64,000 bases of DNA. Origin: Hysterium pulicare CBS 123377. Its lineage: Eukaryota; Ascomycota; Dothideomycetes; Hysteriales; Hysteriaceae. A program made the position numbers and the translations under genes. The stretch covers positions 1 to 64,000 of the forward strand of contig AJFK01000916.1 in NCBI GenBank assembly GCA_000467715.1, read 5' to 3'. Numbering within the stretch: position 1 is the first letter of the stretch; every line of letters starts with the position of its first letter. This document shows, piece after piece, positions 44,449 through 57,427 of this stretch. The notes under the pieces are model-generated. The model searched no databases, had not been told where the DNA came from, and saw only the letters and a list, made by a program, of their open reading frames with translations.

Positions 44449-47400
44449 TCACGCCCCCGGCGTCGTACTCCTCTCCCGACTCTCCCTCTTCGTCCCAAAT
44501 GCCCCCAGCCCCTTCCTAACCTTCGGGCTCTGCGCCACCACACTCGCCAGCTCCGCCGCCGCCCAAGAACTCCTGACAACCACCTTCCCCTCTCCCACGC
44601 TCACAGCCTTCTCCCCGCCCGCGCCCTGATCGTCAACGAAGAACGTCGCCTCGCCGAGATCGTCGTCGCTGCCGAACGTAGAGTGGTCTTTGACGATGAC
44701 CTTGAAGGGCATGTCGGGCGAGCAGGGGACTTTGAAGGACTCGTTTTCGAAGGTTAGGAGGGATGAGGCGTCTTTGGATTTGAGGTGTTTGGTTTTATGC
44801 ACTTCTTTGCTGCCTTTGGGCGACTCGAGTTTTACGTGGACGCGCACGTTTGTGCCGGCTGGGTAGCCGGTTGCTGAGACGATGGATAGATTCGCTGTAC
44901 CTTGTTCGCCGCCGCCACCGGGCGAGGCGCCAAGGTGAGATGCGATGCTTGCTGCGCCCCAGGATTTATGTCGCTGGTGGGGGGATGGGGTAGCTATGCC
45001 TGATTCATCTTTTTCCACGCTGATGGCGGGGGGCATTTCGTCGACGCTGCCGTTGGGAGTATCTTCGCGCTCGAAATCTTCAGGCCCGCCTGCACCGCGT
45101 GATTTGCGACGTTTGAAACCACGGCCGAGGAAGGAGGCGCCCTTGACGACACCGCCGCCGACCATGACGGCGCCTTTACCGACGCCTTTGACAGGCGCAC
45201 CGATGACTTTGCCGGGAGCAGCGAAGGTGCCGCTGAATGTGGACGAGCCTTGACGGGAACGAATGACGTAGTCGGGTTTGAAGAGCATCTTAAGACGGAT
45301 GGTTCCGGATTTCCCGTCAAGACCTAGGTCGACTGTTTGGGCGGCGAAAGGTTCCAGAATTTCGAGGTTGATGGCAGCTTTGCCGAGAAAGTCCGCCTTA
45401 TCGCCGAAGTCCCAGTCGTAGACGTTGACTTCGAATTGGGCTGCTGTTCTTGATCGGACTGGCACTTCGAAGAACTCGTTCCAGGCTGGGTGAAGTGTCT
45501 TTTTCTGGGTTTTGGTCTTGTATACTTCCTTACCATTAAGGTTGAACTTGCAGTAAGGATCGGAGAAGCCGTTTCGGTCGGCTGCAGGAAGGTCTGCGGC
45601 ATCAAGAACGTCGACGCGGAGAGTGCCTTGGTTGTTAAAGGATTCGGATGGGTCGAGACGCATCTTGATGGGAAGGTACTTCAAGCTAACAGTGATCTTG
45701 TTATCATGACCATCATGGTCTTTAATGTTGAGTTGTGTCGGTGTGTACTGCGATGAGGTCAGTTGTTGAAATGATATTCGTGAGTCCGCAGGACTTACCA
45801 AGCAGCGTCTCAAGGTGTCCAAGGTGTTTCCTGTCAGCTTAGCGATGACATGGTTCTCGCTACCCTCGCCCTTCTTATCAACATGTTCAATCATGCGTAG
45901 GGTGATCTTCGAAAAGTCAAGTTCTCGAACCATCGTATCACCAACTGTAGCCGTTAGCTAATGTGAATAATATGACCCGTAGAATACCTTACTTTCATTG
46001 AAAGTCATGCTCTTTGACTTGATCTTAGTCGACGAGTAAGATGGGAATGCCATGTCATCCATAAGGATATCGACATAGCAGCCAGTTCGTGAGAACTCCC
46101 CGTCAATAAGCTTGAACACGATAAGACCAGATTCTGCAGTGCTGTTAGCGCGAACATGGAACACATACGCCGCTACATACCATATTGCTGAAGATCATCT
46201 GATGTAAGGTGGATCTTCGGAATCTCTTTCTTCTCTGTCGGTCCGGTCTCTTCCTGCTCATTCTCTCCTCTGTCTAGCTGTTTAGCAAGATCCAATTCAC
46301 TGCCTTCAGGTGCAGTCCTTAGTGATGAAATAGTCCCAATGGTGCCGCTGCGAGAAACCTTCTTTTCATGGCTTGTACTAGGTCTGTTGGATTCTGTGCT
46401 CTTTCTACTGGATTGCTCAGTGCTTTGTCGACCCAACTGTAGGCTGGCTCGTTCTTTCTCCTTCTCCTCTTCATCTGGGTCCACAATATTGTAGGTCGGG
46501 TAGAATGAGCAGGTGAAATTCAAGATTCCCTTGGGCTGTGACCGGGGTCCAGTGCGAAGACCCTGAGAGAGCAGAGTTTTCTGCTCGTTAACAAGATATT
46601 CGCCATTTTCATCCTGTCGGATGTAGTCTGCCGCAGAGAGTTCGACATGGCCAAGGGACCGATCTTTGCCGAGATTTTCTTCGTCCATAACCTCAAGGAG
46701 TAGCCTTTCCCGGGTCGTATGCATTGGAACATAGATGACTTCATCCCAGTCCGGGTTGAGATTGTTCTTGAAGGTAACTGTTCGACCCTTCTCGATACCC
46801 GAAAGGAGAACTTTGACATAGGGATCAGACTTGCCCATGGTTTCGACGTTGCGTAAGTTCCGGGCATTCTGGAAATGGAGCCGCATTACTCCAATGGGAG
46901 TGATATAGCCACCAGATCCACCAAGAGCACCTCTAATTGCCACAGGCTTCCACTGTAGAGTCATCTTGGCTCGGCCACTTTTCACACCAGCGAGACTATA
47001 CCATTCCTGACCTTTAGCCATGCATTCCAGCATATCGTCGACGCTGATCTGGTATGTACCAATTATTGGGTCCGAAGAAATATCGCGATCATCTTTCAGG
47101 ACCAGGCCGAGCTTCGCCTTCTTTCGGTCAGTGATGAGAAGCTCTTTCGAAGCATCCGGCCAGATAGGATTGTTGGTTCTCTTGAGTTTCTTCGAGATAT
47201 GCGCTTCTCTGCCGTTGACCAAAAGGACAGCGTAGGGATTCAGCTGACCAATCAAGCTCTTACTGCCGTCAAGCTCTTTGGCTTGCTCAACTGTAAAGCG
47301 TACAATTCCGGTGTTGGATTCTGGCGGGGGTTCCATGGTACCATCCTCGAGTTTCAATCCCTCAAGCACAGGGAAGAAGCGGATATCGCACTGGACAACA

Positions 47401-49277
47401 CCGCGAGCTCGGCCATTAGCCATAAGTTCAAGATGCTGGTTCTCATGTTCGTTGTCTTCCTCCAATTGTTCCAGCGCGAAGGTGGCAGTGCCAAGTTCTT
47501 TATCCTTTCGATATTCATTCCAGTCGTATACGTTGATCGTCAGAGCATCCTTAAGAGAAGTGATGATAACATTGACGGTCTCGTTCCAGCGTGGATTTGC
47601 ATTCTCATGGACGGTCTTCGTTCTTCCAAGCTCGGTCCTGTTGTTGATTGCAACAGTGGCATATGGGTCAGGTGTCCCAGAGAACTTATCGGGATTCTTG
47701 AGGCCTTGAGCTCCATGGAATGTGATTTGCAATACACCGATTGCTTGATCAACTGGGTTTCCTGCAAGCATCTTCGCGATCTCGATAGGGAAGACATTGG
47801 GATCATACATCATCGGACCGAGGTTAGCATGGATCTGCTCTTGAATAAAAGATTCTAGACCAGGAACAAAGTTGATGTCAAAGCCGAAAGTATCACCGCC
47901 GAGGGGTTTGCAGACGTAATCGATTGTTGGCCGCTCCAGGAAGCAAATCTCGACTTTCTCGATATGGGGAAATTCGAGCTGCAGCTTGACTTTCACCCTC
48001 ATCAAACCGGAGAAGGCCATGTCCTCGACAATAACGTCCAAACCTTTGCTGACGAGTCCTTTACCGACACGAACCTCGAGAACGACCTTTGGATTGATCT
48101 TATTCTTGATCTGCCTTGCCGTAAGATCGGCGGTGTCGTTCGGCGTGAAGCTGAACTTCCAATCCATGAGGACAATGTCATCCTGTGCTTTGGGATACGT
48201 CTTGACATGTTCGAGTCTCGGTGGCTTCGTGCCTAGCACGAATTGCCTCATTCTCAAGCTGTCCAGAAAGGCCGGGGTAGACGTAGATAGAACCTGGTCC
48301 ACGGAATTGACGATGGTCTCGCAAAGAATTGGAGCGTATATCGGCCAGAATTTGACCAAGAAGCTGTTGATCCATTCCAGAGACTCCGAGTCCGTTTCCA
48401 GCTTGTTTTTTGCCAGCTCACGGTTGAGATCGTCTCGACAATTACGGCGTACGCGGCGGATTGACGTTCGATAATAGGTTCCACATATTGCCATGACGAG
48501 AAAGACCCATCCAAGCCCTCCGCCGAGAACAGCGATAACCCAAGACGACAAACAGGCGAATATGATGACCCCAGTATTGTGGTACCAATCTACGATATCG
48601 GTAAGCTTCTCCTACATCACTGAATCTTACATACTAACCACCAAAGAACTTGTCCTCAAGCTTCCCTTCTAGAAATGTCTGGTGATCCAACATTGTACCC
48701 TCGTCCTCCTCTTCTCCAGCTCCGAGTTGGCCAAACCTCGGCGCCCAGCCAACTCTCTCCCACCGAGAATCCTCGTCCAACTCTGGGGGGTGTCCATTGG
48801 CGGTAGCTTTCTCTCCGTTCGTAAGAGATGGTGGGGCAATCGCGCCCGCTTTGGAGGGTGGAGGGAGGTCATATTTGGTGCCTGGTGCGCCATCCTGCAA
48901 TAGTTCAATCAGTCAGTTTGACAGTCTTTACTTAATGGGAAGCTTGAGGAGAACTCTTACTGCGTCTGAGACTAGAGCGGTAGCATTGGGTTTCCGCTCA
49001 CGTTTGAGGCCTGCTGGTACATGCTGTGTGGAGATTATTAGCTTATTAAGGCGCGGTATAAAAAGGAACTTCTCAGCAAGATACTCACAGATCGCAACTG
49101 TGCCGCCTTCTCATCTGGCGAAGCATCAGGATTGAACTGATAGGCTGCGGAACCGCCTTTCTTTGCCTCATCCATAACCGTGTTCTCTGCAGCCTGAGCC
49201 GTGACATTGGAGTTGGGGTCTCGCGCGGCCTCCAATGCACCCTGCTGCTTGAGCTCTGAGGCGTGACTTGACGCCAT
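44449..49277 (-). CDS. Tricalbin-like SMP/C2 protein (ER-plasma membrane tether)
   Basis: Seven exons (49277-49089, 49023-48961, 48894-48639, 48589-46181, 46133-45993, 45944-45799, 45747-44449) encode 1500 residues. After a disordered N-terminus comes FFGDWYHNTGVIIFACLSSW (about residues 146-165), the start of the membrane hairpin. The SMP lipid-binding domain follows (LEWINSFLVKFWPIYAPIL through VPGLESFIQEQI). Then come several C2 domains: GVLQITFHGAQGLKNPDKFSGTPDPYA-type, MRLHFQNARNLRNVETMGKSDPYV-type and LRVDVLDAADLPAADRNGFSDPYC-type. These keep the Asp residues of calcium loops. Tricalbins are relatives of extended synaptotagmins; they tether cortical ER to the plasma membrane and move lipids. 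Size and order match fungal orthologs. Confidence 0.95.
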
Positions 49278-50171
49278 TGTCCGCTTCCACCGCCGAAGAC
49301 TGCAGCCGAGGAAGCAATGGAGAGGTGTTAAGGGTGGTGAGGGAAGAAGTAGGTCGGGCAATTAGGTTGAGGTCGGAAGAGGCTGAGTTGGAGGTGGAGA
49401 GTCGAGACGGGGTGTTTGTAGATGTCGTTGGCCCAGAACCGAGATGCAGCAATAAGTAGCTGCCGTTAGTGGTATGACGGAGCGGGCGCTATGGGCTGCG
49501 CGACAGCACTGGCGTGGAAAGTGGAGGAGCAGTCGAGGAAAAGAAACAACAAGAAGGAAAGGGCAAAGAATGACAGAGGCCTTGAAGAAGGTGAATGAAG
49601 CAATGGAAGAAGTTGGGAAGCTGGGAGAGGTCAAGTCAGCCCGGTGCGTGCAGGTGACGATCGTGGACGTCTCTGAGCTTGGAATTTCTTGAACCGCGTT
49701 TGCATCCTTGCGGCGATCCAAGCCGCGATTTGTGGCAGGGAACGCGAGCAAATCGACCAGCCCATACTCCAATTCACTGGCATCTGCCAGGTGTTCGTGT
49801 CTCTGTCGTTTACGTGCACATGCTCGCAAGAGCTGAGTCTTTACAACTTATTGTCCTTCTACACATGCCATGTTCTACGCATTTCCCTAAGAGATTCATT
49901 CTTGATTGGCATTTAGCCGCCCGTCCTCAACGGCGCAATAAATCCTAATGCATTCAAAGAGAAATGAGCCCATAACATAATATACAAGGTATCCATGCAT
50001 GTTCGCTTGCTTGTACGCCCAGATATCCTCATCCAAGTCATCAAGTCGTAATCCAGTAATAGTGGCGGTGCAAAATACCAAGCCATAAACATATGCTGGG
50101 GAAAATATAGAGAGAAAAATAGAAAGCCAACAAGTTCCGTTGGGTCTCTACTAAACCAAACCTTTAAGAAC
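49278..50171. other. Intergenic, 0.9 kb
   Basis: Promoter of the tricalbin gene and 3' flank of the next minus-strand gene. No supported gene. Confidence 0.4.
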
Positions 50172-51795
50172 TCAATGCCATGGTGCTTCTACTGGGTATC
50201 TTCGTCCTCCAACGCCAGACTCAGCCGCTTTCACATATCGATGCGTCCTAGAATTCGACCGCTCTCGGTCCCTGTCTCGCTCGCGTTCTCTCTCCCAGTC
50301 TCTCTCTCGGGGACTGTCTCGAGGACTGCCCCGATGTCTGTCCCTCTCCCGTGGCCTATCTTCAGACGCGCGTCCGCGTCGACGGTCGTAATCGTAGGGT
50401 TCACGTATCACGGGACTCTCCGATTCCCGTGGACTCCGTTCCTTTACTGTGTATCTGACACCATGCGGCTGATGGCTGGTACGTGCTGGCATTGGCGGCC
50501 TCCGGTTTTGAGATTGTATGTTGGCTACATGGGTTGCGAATAGCGGTGATTTGGTGGGGACGAATTGTCCATACACTGGGGACTGAGATTTGTGGCCTTG
50601 CGGTGAATGTGTTGAATATCGGCGGGGTTCGTCGTAGTAAGGGGGAAAATATTCCCGTGGACTTGGAGGTGGGTCGTGGCTTCGCCGGTGTCGCAATACT
50701 GGTGTCCTACGGCGAGAAGGCGGTCCATCAGAGTCAGAATCGGCAGAAGAGAAGCTCTCTTCTTTTCTAACATGGGGTCTCTTATGAGAATATTTCGGCT
50801 GAGGCAGTGGTGGCTCTAATCCCGTAGGTGTAGGCTCATCATCTGAATAGCCCTCTTCTGGATATTTCCCTGGCAAACTCCGCCGTCTACTGCCGAAGGG
50901 ATTCCACATATGTCGGACACTATTGGCAACAAGTCGGCTCCGATCTTCTACAAATTGCCTAGGCGATCCACGCTTGGAAGAAAGGCGTCGGCCAAAGGCA
51001 GGTCTCGATTTTCGATTGCGGTAAAGCGGGTCTTCAAAGTACTTCGCTGCTCCATGACGCTCATCCGCTGAGCCTTCGCCAGAAAACTCGCTCGATATAC
51101 GTGGCTCATCCACTTCTACGTGCACTCGTTCCACATTTGGCTTCTGCTCTTCCTCTTCTGCTTCCCTCCGCAACCTGTCCGCCACGCCTTCATACCATTG
51201 TACCATAGCATCGTCAGGCTTGTCGGGGAAGCATTCCTTGGGGAGAATCTTAGGGAATGGGGTTCCGGTAGTGGGATCGAGTATGTCAAAATCGTGAACA
51301 GCTTTTTGTAGGAACGGAACATGTTCCTCGGGTCCCAGCAACAGTTGGATTGTCTGCCATGTCACGAACCCTTTCTTCTTCAGGGCTGGTATCGCAGGAC
51401 AAGAATAGCCGTCATCATCGGGAGCCGGCTGGAGAGAATGGAGGCATCCGAGTGATCTGTAAATAAAGGATATCGAGGAGGGTACTGTGTCAACAAACAA
51501 TACGTCATAATCTCCGCCGACAGCTCGGTAGAACGCCGCAAGCTGTTTGGGTGTGAGATCTGGAGTTTCAGAAGGTTCAAACCGTGAGCCCTATCGAATG
51601 AGAAGATATGTTAGCGATCATCGTCAAAAAAATGATGTAGTCGTGAAGGAGAGCTTCGAGATGACGTACAATGAAGCTTGCTATTCCCCCGAGGAGCTTA
51701 TTCAACAGCTCGGTTCCGCATTTGTCTGTCTTGAAGAGATACCCCCAATACTGAAGGGCCTCTTTGTGTGCACTCTCGTTCGCCTCAGTGGTCAT
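50172..51795 (-). CDS. DUF7514-type protein with an Arg/Asp/Glu/Ser-rich tail
   Basis: Exons 51795-51670 and 51590-50172 give 514 residues. The N-terminal 180 residues form a conserved fungal domain: ALQYWGYLFKTDKCGTELLN, SRFEPSETPDLTPKQLAAFY and KKKGFVTWQTIQLLLGPEEHV. I recognise it as the domain named DUF7514; no activity is known. The rest is disordered, with Ser/Pro/Arg segments and a final run of RE/RD dipeptides (about residues 450-500) that looks like an RS-type low-complexity domain. Such tails are common in nuclear or RNA-associated proteins, but that is only a hint. Confidence 0.85.
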
Positions 51796-52481
51796 CTTGG
51801 CTCCGGACTGTCGTCAAGGTGTGATATGGAGATAATGTGGGTGGGGTCGTTGGTGAAGGCGGATCGGGGGCTCTAAGAACCATCCGGTTCGTAGATAGGG
51901 TTAATTGTGAAGGAGCTGTTGATATGCATATCTGCAGGCCGCAATAGCATACATATACGTTGTTGTGGAGGATGACTGGTGACCTAAGCCTCAAGCAGGC
52001 TCAGAACTTGTGTTACTCCCGTCTGCCAAGTTAGATTACACCCTCGAACCTTGGAATCGCGAATCGCGAATGGCGTATGGCGCAGGCAGACGCACAGCCA
52101 CACCAAATATTGGAAAGGCGTTCCTCAGGCAACAGCAAAAAGGAGTCAAAAAGTCGGATCATGTCGGAAATTGGGTGATTTCGGACATGATCCTTAGACC
52201 TAGGTAAGCAGCCGGGTTCGTATTCTGTCACCAGAGAATCACATGTTCGAACTCGGGATAACCGCATCCAGATCCAACCGCATACCTAATCTAAGGATTC
52301 ACAAGCATTCCAGTCAGATGGTGACTACACAGTCAATGCAAATCACGTCTATTACAGATATAGAGCAGTATTATGTCTCGAATGAAGGTACACTATCCAG
52401 CCTGAGCTTGCCACTTTAATAGAAACCATGCATTCCCATCATCATCATCGCGGTATCGAACGGGCCCATGCAGTAGCAAAA
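51796..52481. other. Intergenic, 0.69 kb
   Basis: Promoter of the DUF7514 gene and 3' flank of UGP1. A stable hairpin (separate entry) is the only structure seen. Confidence 0.4.
52156..52193. repeat. 16-bp inverted repeat (hairpin), loop 6 bp
   Basis: GGATCATGTCGGAAAT is followed, after six bases, by ATTTCGGACATGATCC, its reverse complement with one mismatch. It lies 0.3 kb beyond the 3' end of the UGP1 gene. Confidence 0.8.
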
Positions 52482-54030
52482 CTAATGCTCCAACAACCTC
52501 AAGCTTCCCTGCACAACTACGTTTTCCAGAATAGAACCTGGAGGAATGTCGATCGTGCTGCCTTCTGTTGCAACGATGATGACTGTGCCTTTCAGCACGA
52601 CACCTCGGCCGAGATTGACCGCACCAGTGATGGTCAAGTGATCTAATTCGACGATCTTTGGGATGCTTGGGATGCGCGACTGGAAGTTGGATACTTTCTT
52701 GAAGTCGCTGCCGAGCTTGATGAGAGGTGCAGGTCCGAATCGGTTCGGGTCAATCACGAGCTGACCGTGCTGAAGAGTGTAAAGATCAGACTTGACGAGC
52801 ATAAGGTCAGAGCAAGTCTTGACGGGCAAGAAACGCCTCCTAGGTACGTTGACACCGTGAGCGTTGTTGAAGTGGCGAATGGCAGCACCGACAGCAGTTT
52901 CGAGTTGAAGAACAGAGAGATCTGCCTCTCCCTTCTTGTCAGCTGGAATTGACTTTCCGTTCGGGATGATCTCCATAGCGAGCTCGTTGTTCTCCACAAC
53001 GCGCTTGACTGCCTTCAGGTTCATCCAGATGTTGTTGGTGTTGAAGTATTTAAATTTCTTGATGGACTTGAACTCGTTCACGTGCTCCTTGGGCACCTGT
53101 GCGATTTCAAGAAGACGAACAGAGCCTTCGTAGTCGATGATAGTACCACCCTTGACATCGGCTTTGGTCTTGTCTGTCAACTCCATAATGTACTCAGCCT
53201 TGGAGTCCACCATGTGCTGCAAGATGCGCAGATCCACGACAGCTCCCAAGTTGTCGGCATTTGACAAGAAAACGATCTCAATGCCACGGTCAATGAGCTT
53301 GTCGAGTATACCAGAGTTGTACAGAGACTCGAAAACGTCACCGTGACCCGGAGGATACCAGTTCGAGATGTCGGATTCGGAGGATTTAGGTGCAGGGAGC
53401 AGGGAGTCCTTAAGGACACGAGGGTATTTAGATTGGTTGAAGGTCATAATGTCGATGTTGTGGCCTTCATATTTCTTGATGATATTGGCTGTGTCCGAGT
53501 CCGTGTTGAACGAGTTCATGAGCACGAACGGTACGTTTACGTCGTAGGTTCGGTTGAGATACTCAATCTGCCTGACCGAGAGGTCGAGGAAAGACATGCC
53601 ATCACGAACCTCAATGACTGACTTGGGACCAACGCAACCCATGGAGGTACCCAGGCCACCATTGAGTTTGACCACAGCAAGTTTGTTCAAGTATTCGACA
53701 GCTTCGGAGTTGGCGAGGTCATTGTATTCAACCACCTGCTCGGGCTTTGGTGGAGCAATGCGCGACCATTCGATGGCATTGCCTTTCGCCTTGTCGTTCA
53801 GGTATCTCCGGAAGAGGGCGAAAAAATTGTCCATTTCGGTCTCAAACCTCTGAATTTGTAGGGTTAGTCCATGCTCATTTTGATGTATGCTAGAATTTCC
53901 TTACCTGTTTCTCCTTCGGGTCCTTGACCGTGTCGGCTAGCTTATTGAGAGCATTGCGCATTTGGGAAGCAGCAACATTGGTAGAAGTGTTCTCGAAAGC
54001 CTGATGGATAGCGGACTTGTCAGCAGGCAT
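52482..54030 (-). CDS. UGP1: UTP-glucose-1-phosphate uridylyltransferase
   Basis: Exons 54030-53905 and 53849-52482 encode 497 residues, the size of yeast Ugp1. The nucleotide loop [16 protein letters not shown] is at about 104-119. Other family blocks are [41 protein letters not shown] and the C-terminal left-handed beta-helix with [20 protein letters not shown]. The enzyme makes UDP-glucose from UTP and glucose-1-phosphate in the cytosol. UDP-glucose feeds wall glucan, glycogen, trehalose and glycoprotein synthesis. It is an essential housekeeping gene and highly conserved here. The short first exon (42 codons) is required for the usual N-terminus. Confidence 0.97.
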
Positions 54031-56151
54031 TTTTGTAAAAAGTCAAGGCTGTTTGAAGCGTTGTGGTGTTCGAATGCCGTCGTTTTGTGCCTCGCGCTCA
54101 TGCCAGCCTCCCGCGATAAGCTGTGGTTATGGACAGCAAATTATTGAAGTCGTGAAGTTTCTAGCATGACGCAATTGTACTCGCGCCAACCAAACTTCAG
54201 TGACTGGAACAATTGCTCTGGCAAGTGAAGAAACACTTTTCCCGTGACGCGAACGTGAAGATCCAAAGCAGTCACAAATGTGGTTGGAGGAAGCTCAGTA
54301 AGCTAGAAGCTGAGTATAGCTTCGGGCTTAGCTGAACGCTTCCGTGAGCCACAAAAGATGAGCTGAAAGGATTTGCCGACGCGCTCAGGAATAGTTACTA
54401 TCGTTCCGCTATCAACCCAGCTGTCAAACCTGGCGTTCGAAGCTTATTGACGGCTCCACAGTGCATGAACCTGATTGTTGCACATGTGTAATTGCCCCGC
54501 GCCCAGTTCCTGCCGACAGCGCATGGTGCGTAGTCATGGCAGTACTGGTATATTCGAACGCAGGGATGCAGTGGTACAGCCTTGAAGCTGCAAAAGGAGA
54601 ATTGAACTCACAACATGAGATTGGCTCTTCCCATGGTGCCTGGAAGAAAAGCCATCTGCGTCGCCGTTGCCGGACTTTGCGGCTGAAGGGGGCTTCAGAT
54701 GCGAAGGAATTGCTGACTTGAGAGACATTGTGGTATTTTGTGAGGGTTTCTGAAGAATAGAGAAGGGCAGGTATTAGTACGGCGGAGAAATTGTCGGGGA
54801 GGAGGGATGAGGGATGAGGGGAGAGCTCACAGAGCTTTGGCTGCTCCAAAAATCGAGATTCCTGGTCTGTGCAACGGTTTACTTATGTGGGGCTTTCCGA
54901 CGGCGTGGCAAGATAAACGTCAGACCTCGTGTTGGTCAAGCTTAAGAGTAGGTAAGCTCACGAAGGGTGAGGGATTCAAATAGATTTGGGAGGGAAGGGT
55001 GGAGCTACAGTAACGTGGATGAGCAAGCAGAGGGCCTCCTTTCCTTTTTATATCTCCACGGCTCCCCTTCAGCTGCAAGGCGCAACAAGCCCGTCAGGGT
55101 CTAAGCAAGCCTTGTAGGAAAGTGCCACACGGCGTCTCGAAACTGCTGAAAATTCCCTACGCCACTTCCTGCCATCCTGCTCGTCAAGGTGATGATCCAG
55201 CCCCTCAGCTGCAGCGATTCAGCTCGAGGCGTTATGCATTACCCAAGATACTCCATGGAATAATCACTCAGCAGAGTCTCTTGGTTGAACTGTCCTGTAT
55301 CAATTGCTATCCCACCAGTAGGCTACCACGTCTAGAACAGGATGTTGTTGTTGAGTGTTGACAGCAGGCTGGCCATAGCTTGTCTAAAGTATATTGCTCT
55401 CCCAGTGAGGTTGCGGTGAAAAGTTTCTTGTGCGGGAGAGGTGCAGATGCCGCGGGCGAAAACAGGGGTCTAGTTATGCATGGATGGTGGCTTCGTTGGC
55501 GATAGATCTTCTCAGAGTGTGCCGCTAAACGCTCAACAGGGTAGGCCAAAATGTGCATCAACAGACAGATGCTCGTTTAAGAACACCCAACACACGCCGA
55601 CTCTCAACGTGCATGGTATTCCAATCGACGGTGACGGCAAGATCGATGCAACCACAGAGACGACACACGTCACCAAGCATCACAGGAATTCGCAATAATG
55701 CTCACTTGTGAGGCACACCGTAACTCTTCACGCTTCCGAACGTTTATCTTGGTTCCTCCATCAGGAAATTAGCATTCGGCGCCACACCTGATATTGAAAG
55801 TGAAACTAAAAGTGGCGCATTGCTCGTCTCCGTGCTGCATCTCCCACGCGATTCATCGCTGCACGTGGGGGCTCCCGTGTCACCGCATGCCCTGTAAATA
55901 GCCAAGTATCAACCAAGGGCACCTGCAATATGAACTCCTGCTCACGGCGGTAGCCTCCTAATCCGACCATTCTCGATAACGTTGAAATAACCTCACTTCC
56001 CAATGCGGCTGTTCTCGGCTTTTCTCCCAAATTCGTTGGGGTCAAAACCCCTGAATGAGATACACAACGACGCCAGCACGAACTATGCAGCCACAGGCGG
56101 GAACGAAAATCATTCCGCACATTTTGGTACTTCAGCTCGTCGTTGCCATGC
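54031..56151. other. Gene-free stretch, 2.1 kb
   Basis: Promoter of UGP1 on the left, 3' flank of the aldolase gene on the right. A minus-strand piece starting MSLKSAIPSHLKPPSAAKSG at 54728 reads a little like a protein start, with a GT border after about 39 codons, but no body follows. Nothing else recognised. Confidence 0.4.
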
Positions 56152-57168
56152 TCACGGCTTGGAACTTCGATAAATTTCGATAGCGGGCGCATCTGCAAAC
56201 GGAACTGCCATGGGTTTCTCCGCCCGCAACCTGATATTGGCGCCGCTATCACCATCGGGTCGGAAGAAACTTCGTCTCAGCTCATCCACCACCATGGTCA
56301 CCAGGGATTCCAACGTTTCAAAAGAGGATGTCGTGATTGCCTATGTTTATTGACTGAGTCGGGGCTGCTTATGGTTGATAAGCCTAAGATTGAATTAACT
56401 TACCTGAATCAGCACCTGCTCCAGCTCCGAGTAATCATCGCTTCGGTCTTCTGGAAGACAGTCTATCCATATGTTGATGACAACAGGTTGTTTGGCAAGT
56501 CTTTCATTCGAATTGACACCAATGATGCAAGGTATGCGAACATTCTTCAGATACAGAACCCTGGAGACAGCATTGTGGCCATAAGATTTGCGAAAGATAT
56601 GCCCTGCCCCATCCCCAAGTATGCTCCCTTTTGGATAGAAGACGTCCACTTCGCAGGAGGCTAATGGAGCTTGGCCTGCGGTCTGAAGTGCCGCGTCTTG
56701 GACAGACTTGGCCAGTTGACTGCTCGTCATCCAGCTTGATTCAGCTGCTCGTATAGCTGACAATACATTCTTACTGAGTTTTCCATAATGAACTGTGCTG
56801 GTGTCAAGGGAGTCTGACTGAGCAGCTGAAGTGAACGGCTCAGATAACGAGAGTGTCAAAGATAATAATGTTGGCTGAGACTTTTTTCTTCCCCAGACGT
56901 CTACCCCAGCATTTGCAGTCACCTGAAGATTGCGCACGGAAATTTTGTCAGTGACTTCTGACTGCATGTTTTGCCATACGGCATCACGCTTGAGCACCCC
57001 CTCTTCCATACGTTGATCGAGACTCGGCCCTTTGCGCCTTTGGTTTACCAAAAAAGAGTTACGTTTGCGCCAGAATTCTCCAATCTGGAGGACTCGTTGA
57101 TATTCTTGAGATGGACGAGTCCAAATTTTCTTGGATGCAGGTGAGGACCAAAGGAGATATGACTGCAA
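56152..57168 (-). CDS. Dihydroneopterin-aldolase-like protein with two FolB modules
   Basis: Exons 57168-56404 and 56340-56152 give up to 317 residues. The first FolB module is DKISVRNLQVTANAGVDVWGRKKSQPTLLSLTL (motif shown in part, about 73-105) with HYGKLSKNVLSAI. The second is VLYLKNVRIPCIIGVNSNERLAKQPVVINIWI-like and is completed by exon 2: SSFETLESLVTMVVDEL and RAEKPMAVPFADAPAIEIYR. FolB cleaves dihydroneopterin in folate synthesis. Fungal FOL1 carries the same double module fused to HPPK and DHPS, but this gene has only the aldolase pair. The true start may be at 57009 or nearby, as the first 50 residues look unlike the family. Cofactor-free, presumably cytosolic or mitochondrial. Confidence 0.85.
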
Positions 57169-57427
57169 TTAGAAGAGGAGAAGTCACGACGTCTTCAGGC
57201 TACTTAAGATGAAAGCTCGCTTTGGTGACGGTCTTTGGTGAAGCCCTCAGCCCTACGGACCCGACCGCCTTTTTTTTTGATTGGAGGGCTGTGCGGCAGA
57301 GCTCCGCCCACGACATGGAAGACTCCAGAACCGCCTTCATCATTTATTTTCACCACGACGCTCCTCGAATTCAAGTACCTCCTGTACGTTTCTGAAGCTG
57401 CATTTTTCTTCAATTTAATACTCAACC
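57169..57427. promoter_or_regulatory. Bidirectional promoter, FolB-like gene / STI1
   Basis: 259 bp between divergent starts. It contains a T-run (about 57269-57278) and a GC-rich core, with no clear TATA box. I could not find a perfect heat-shock element despite the co-chaperone gene. Confidence 0.5.

Noticed and set aside
52200-52275. tRNA-like words (GTTCGAAC) near the hairpin
   Set aside because: The flanking bases do not form a T-arm stem and no acceptor or anticodon arms can be drawn.
54534-54728. Possible first exon starting MSLKSAIPSHLKPPSAAKSG on the minus strand
   Set aside because: It looks slightly protein-like but no following exons or domain can be found before the UGP1 promoter.
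57270-57425. Heat-shock element in the STI1 promoter
   Set aside because: Only GAA/TTC words with wrong spacing were found; no run of correctly spaced nGAAn units.
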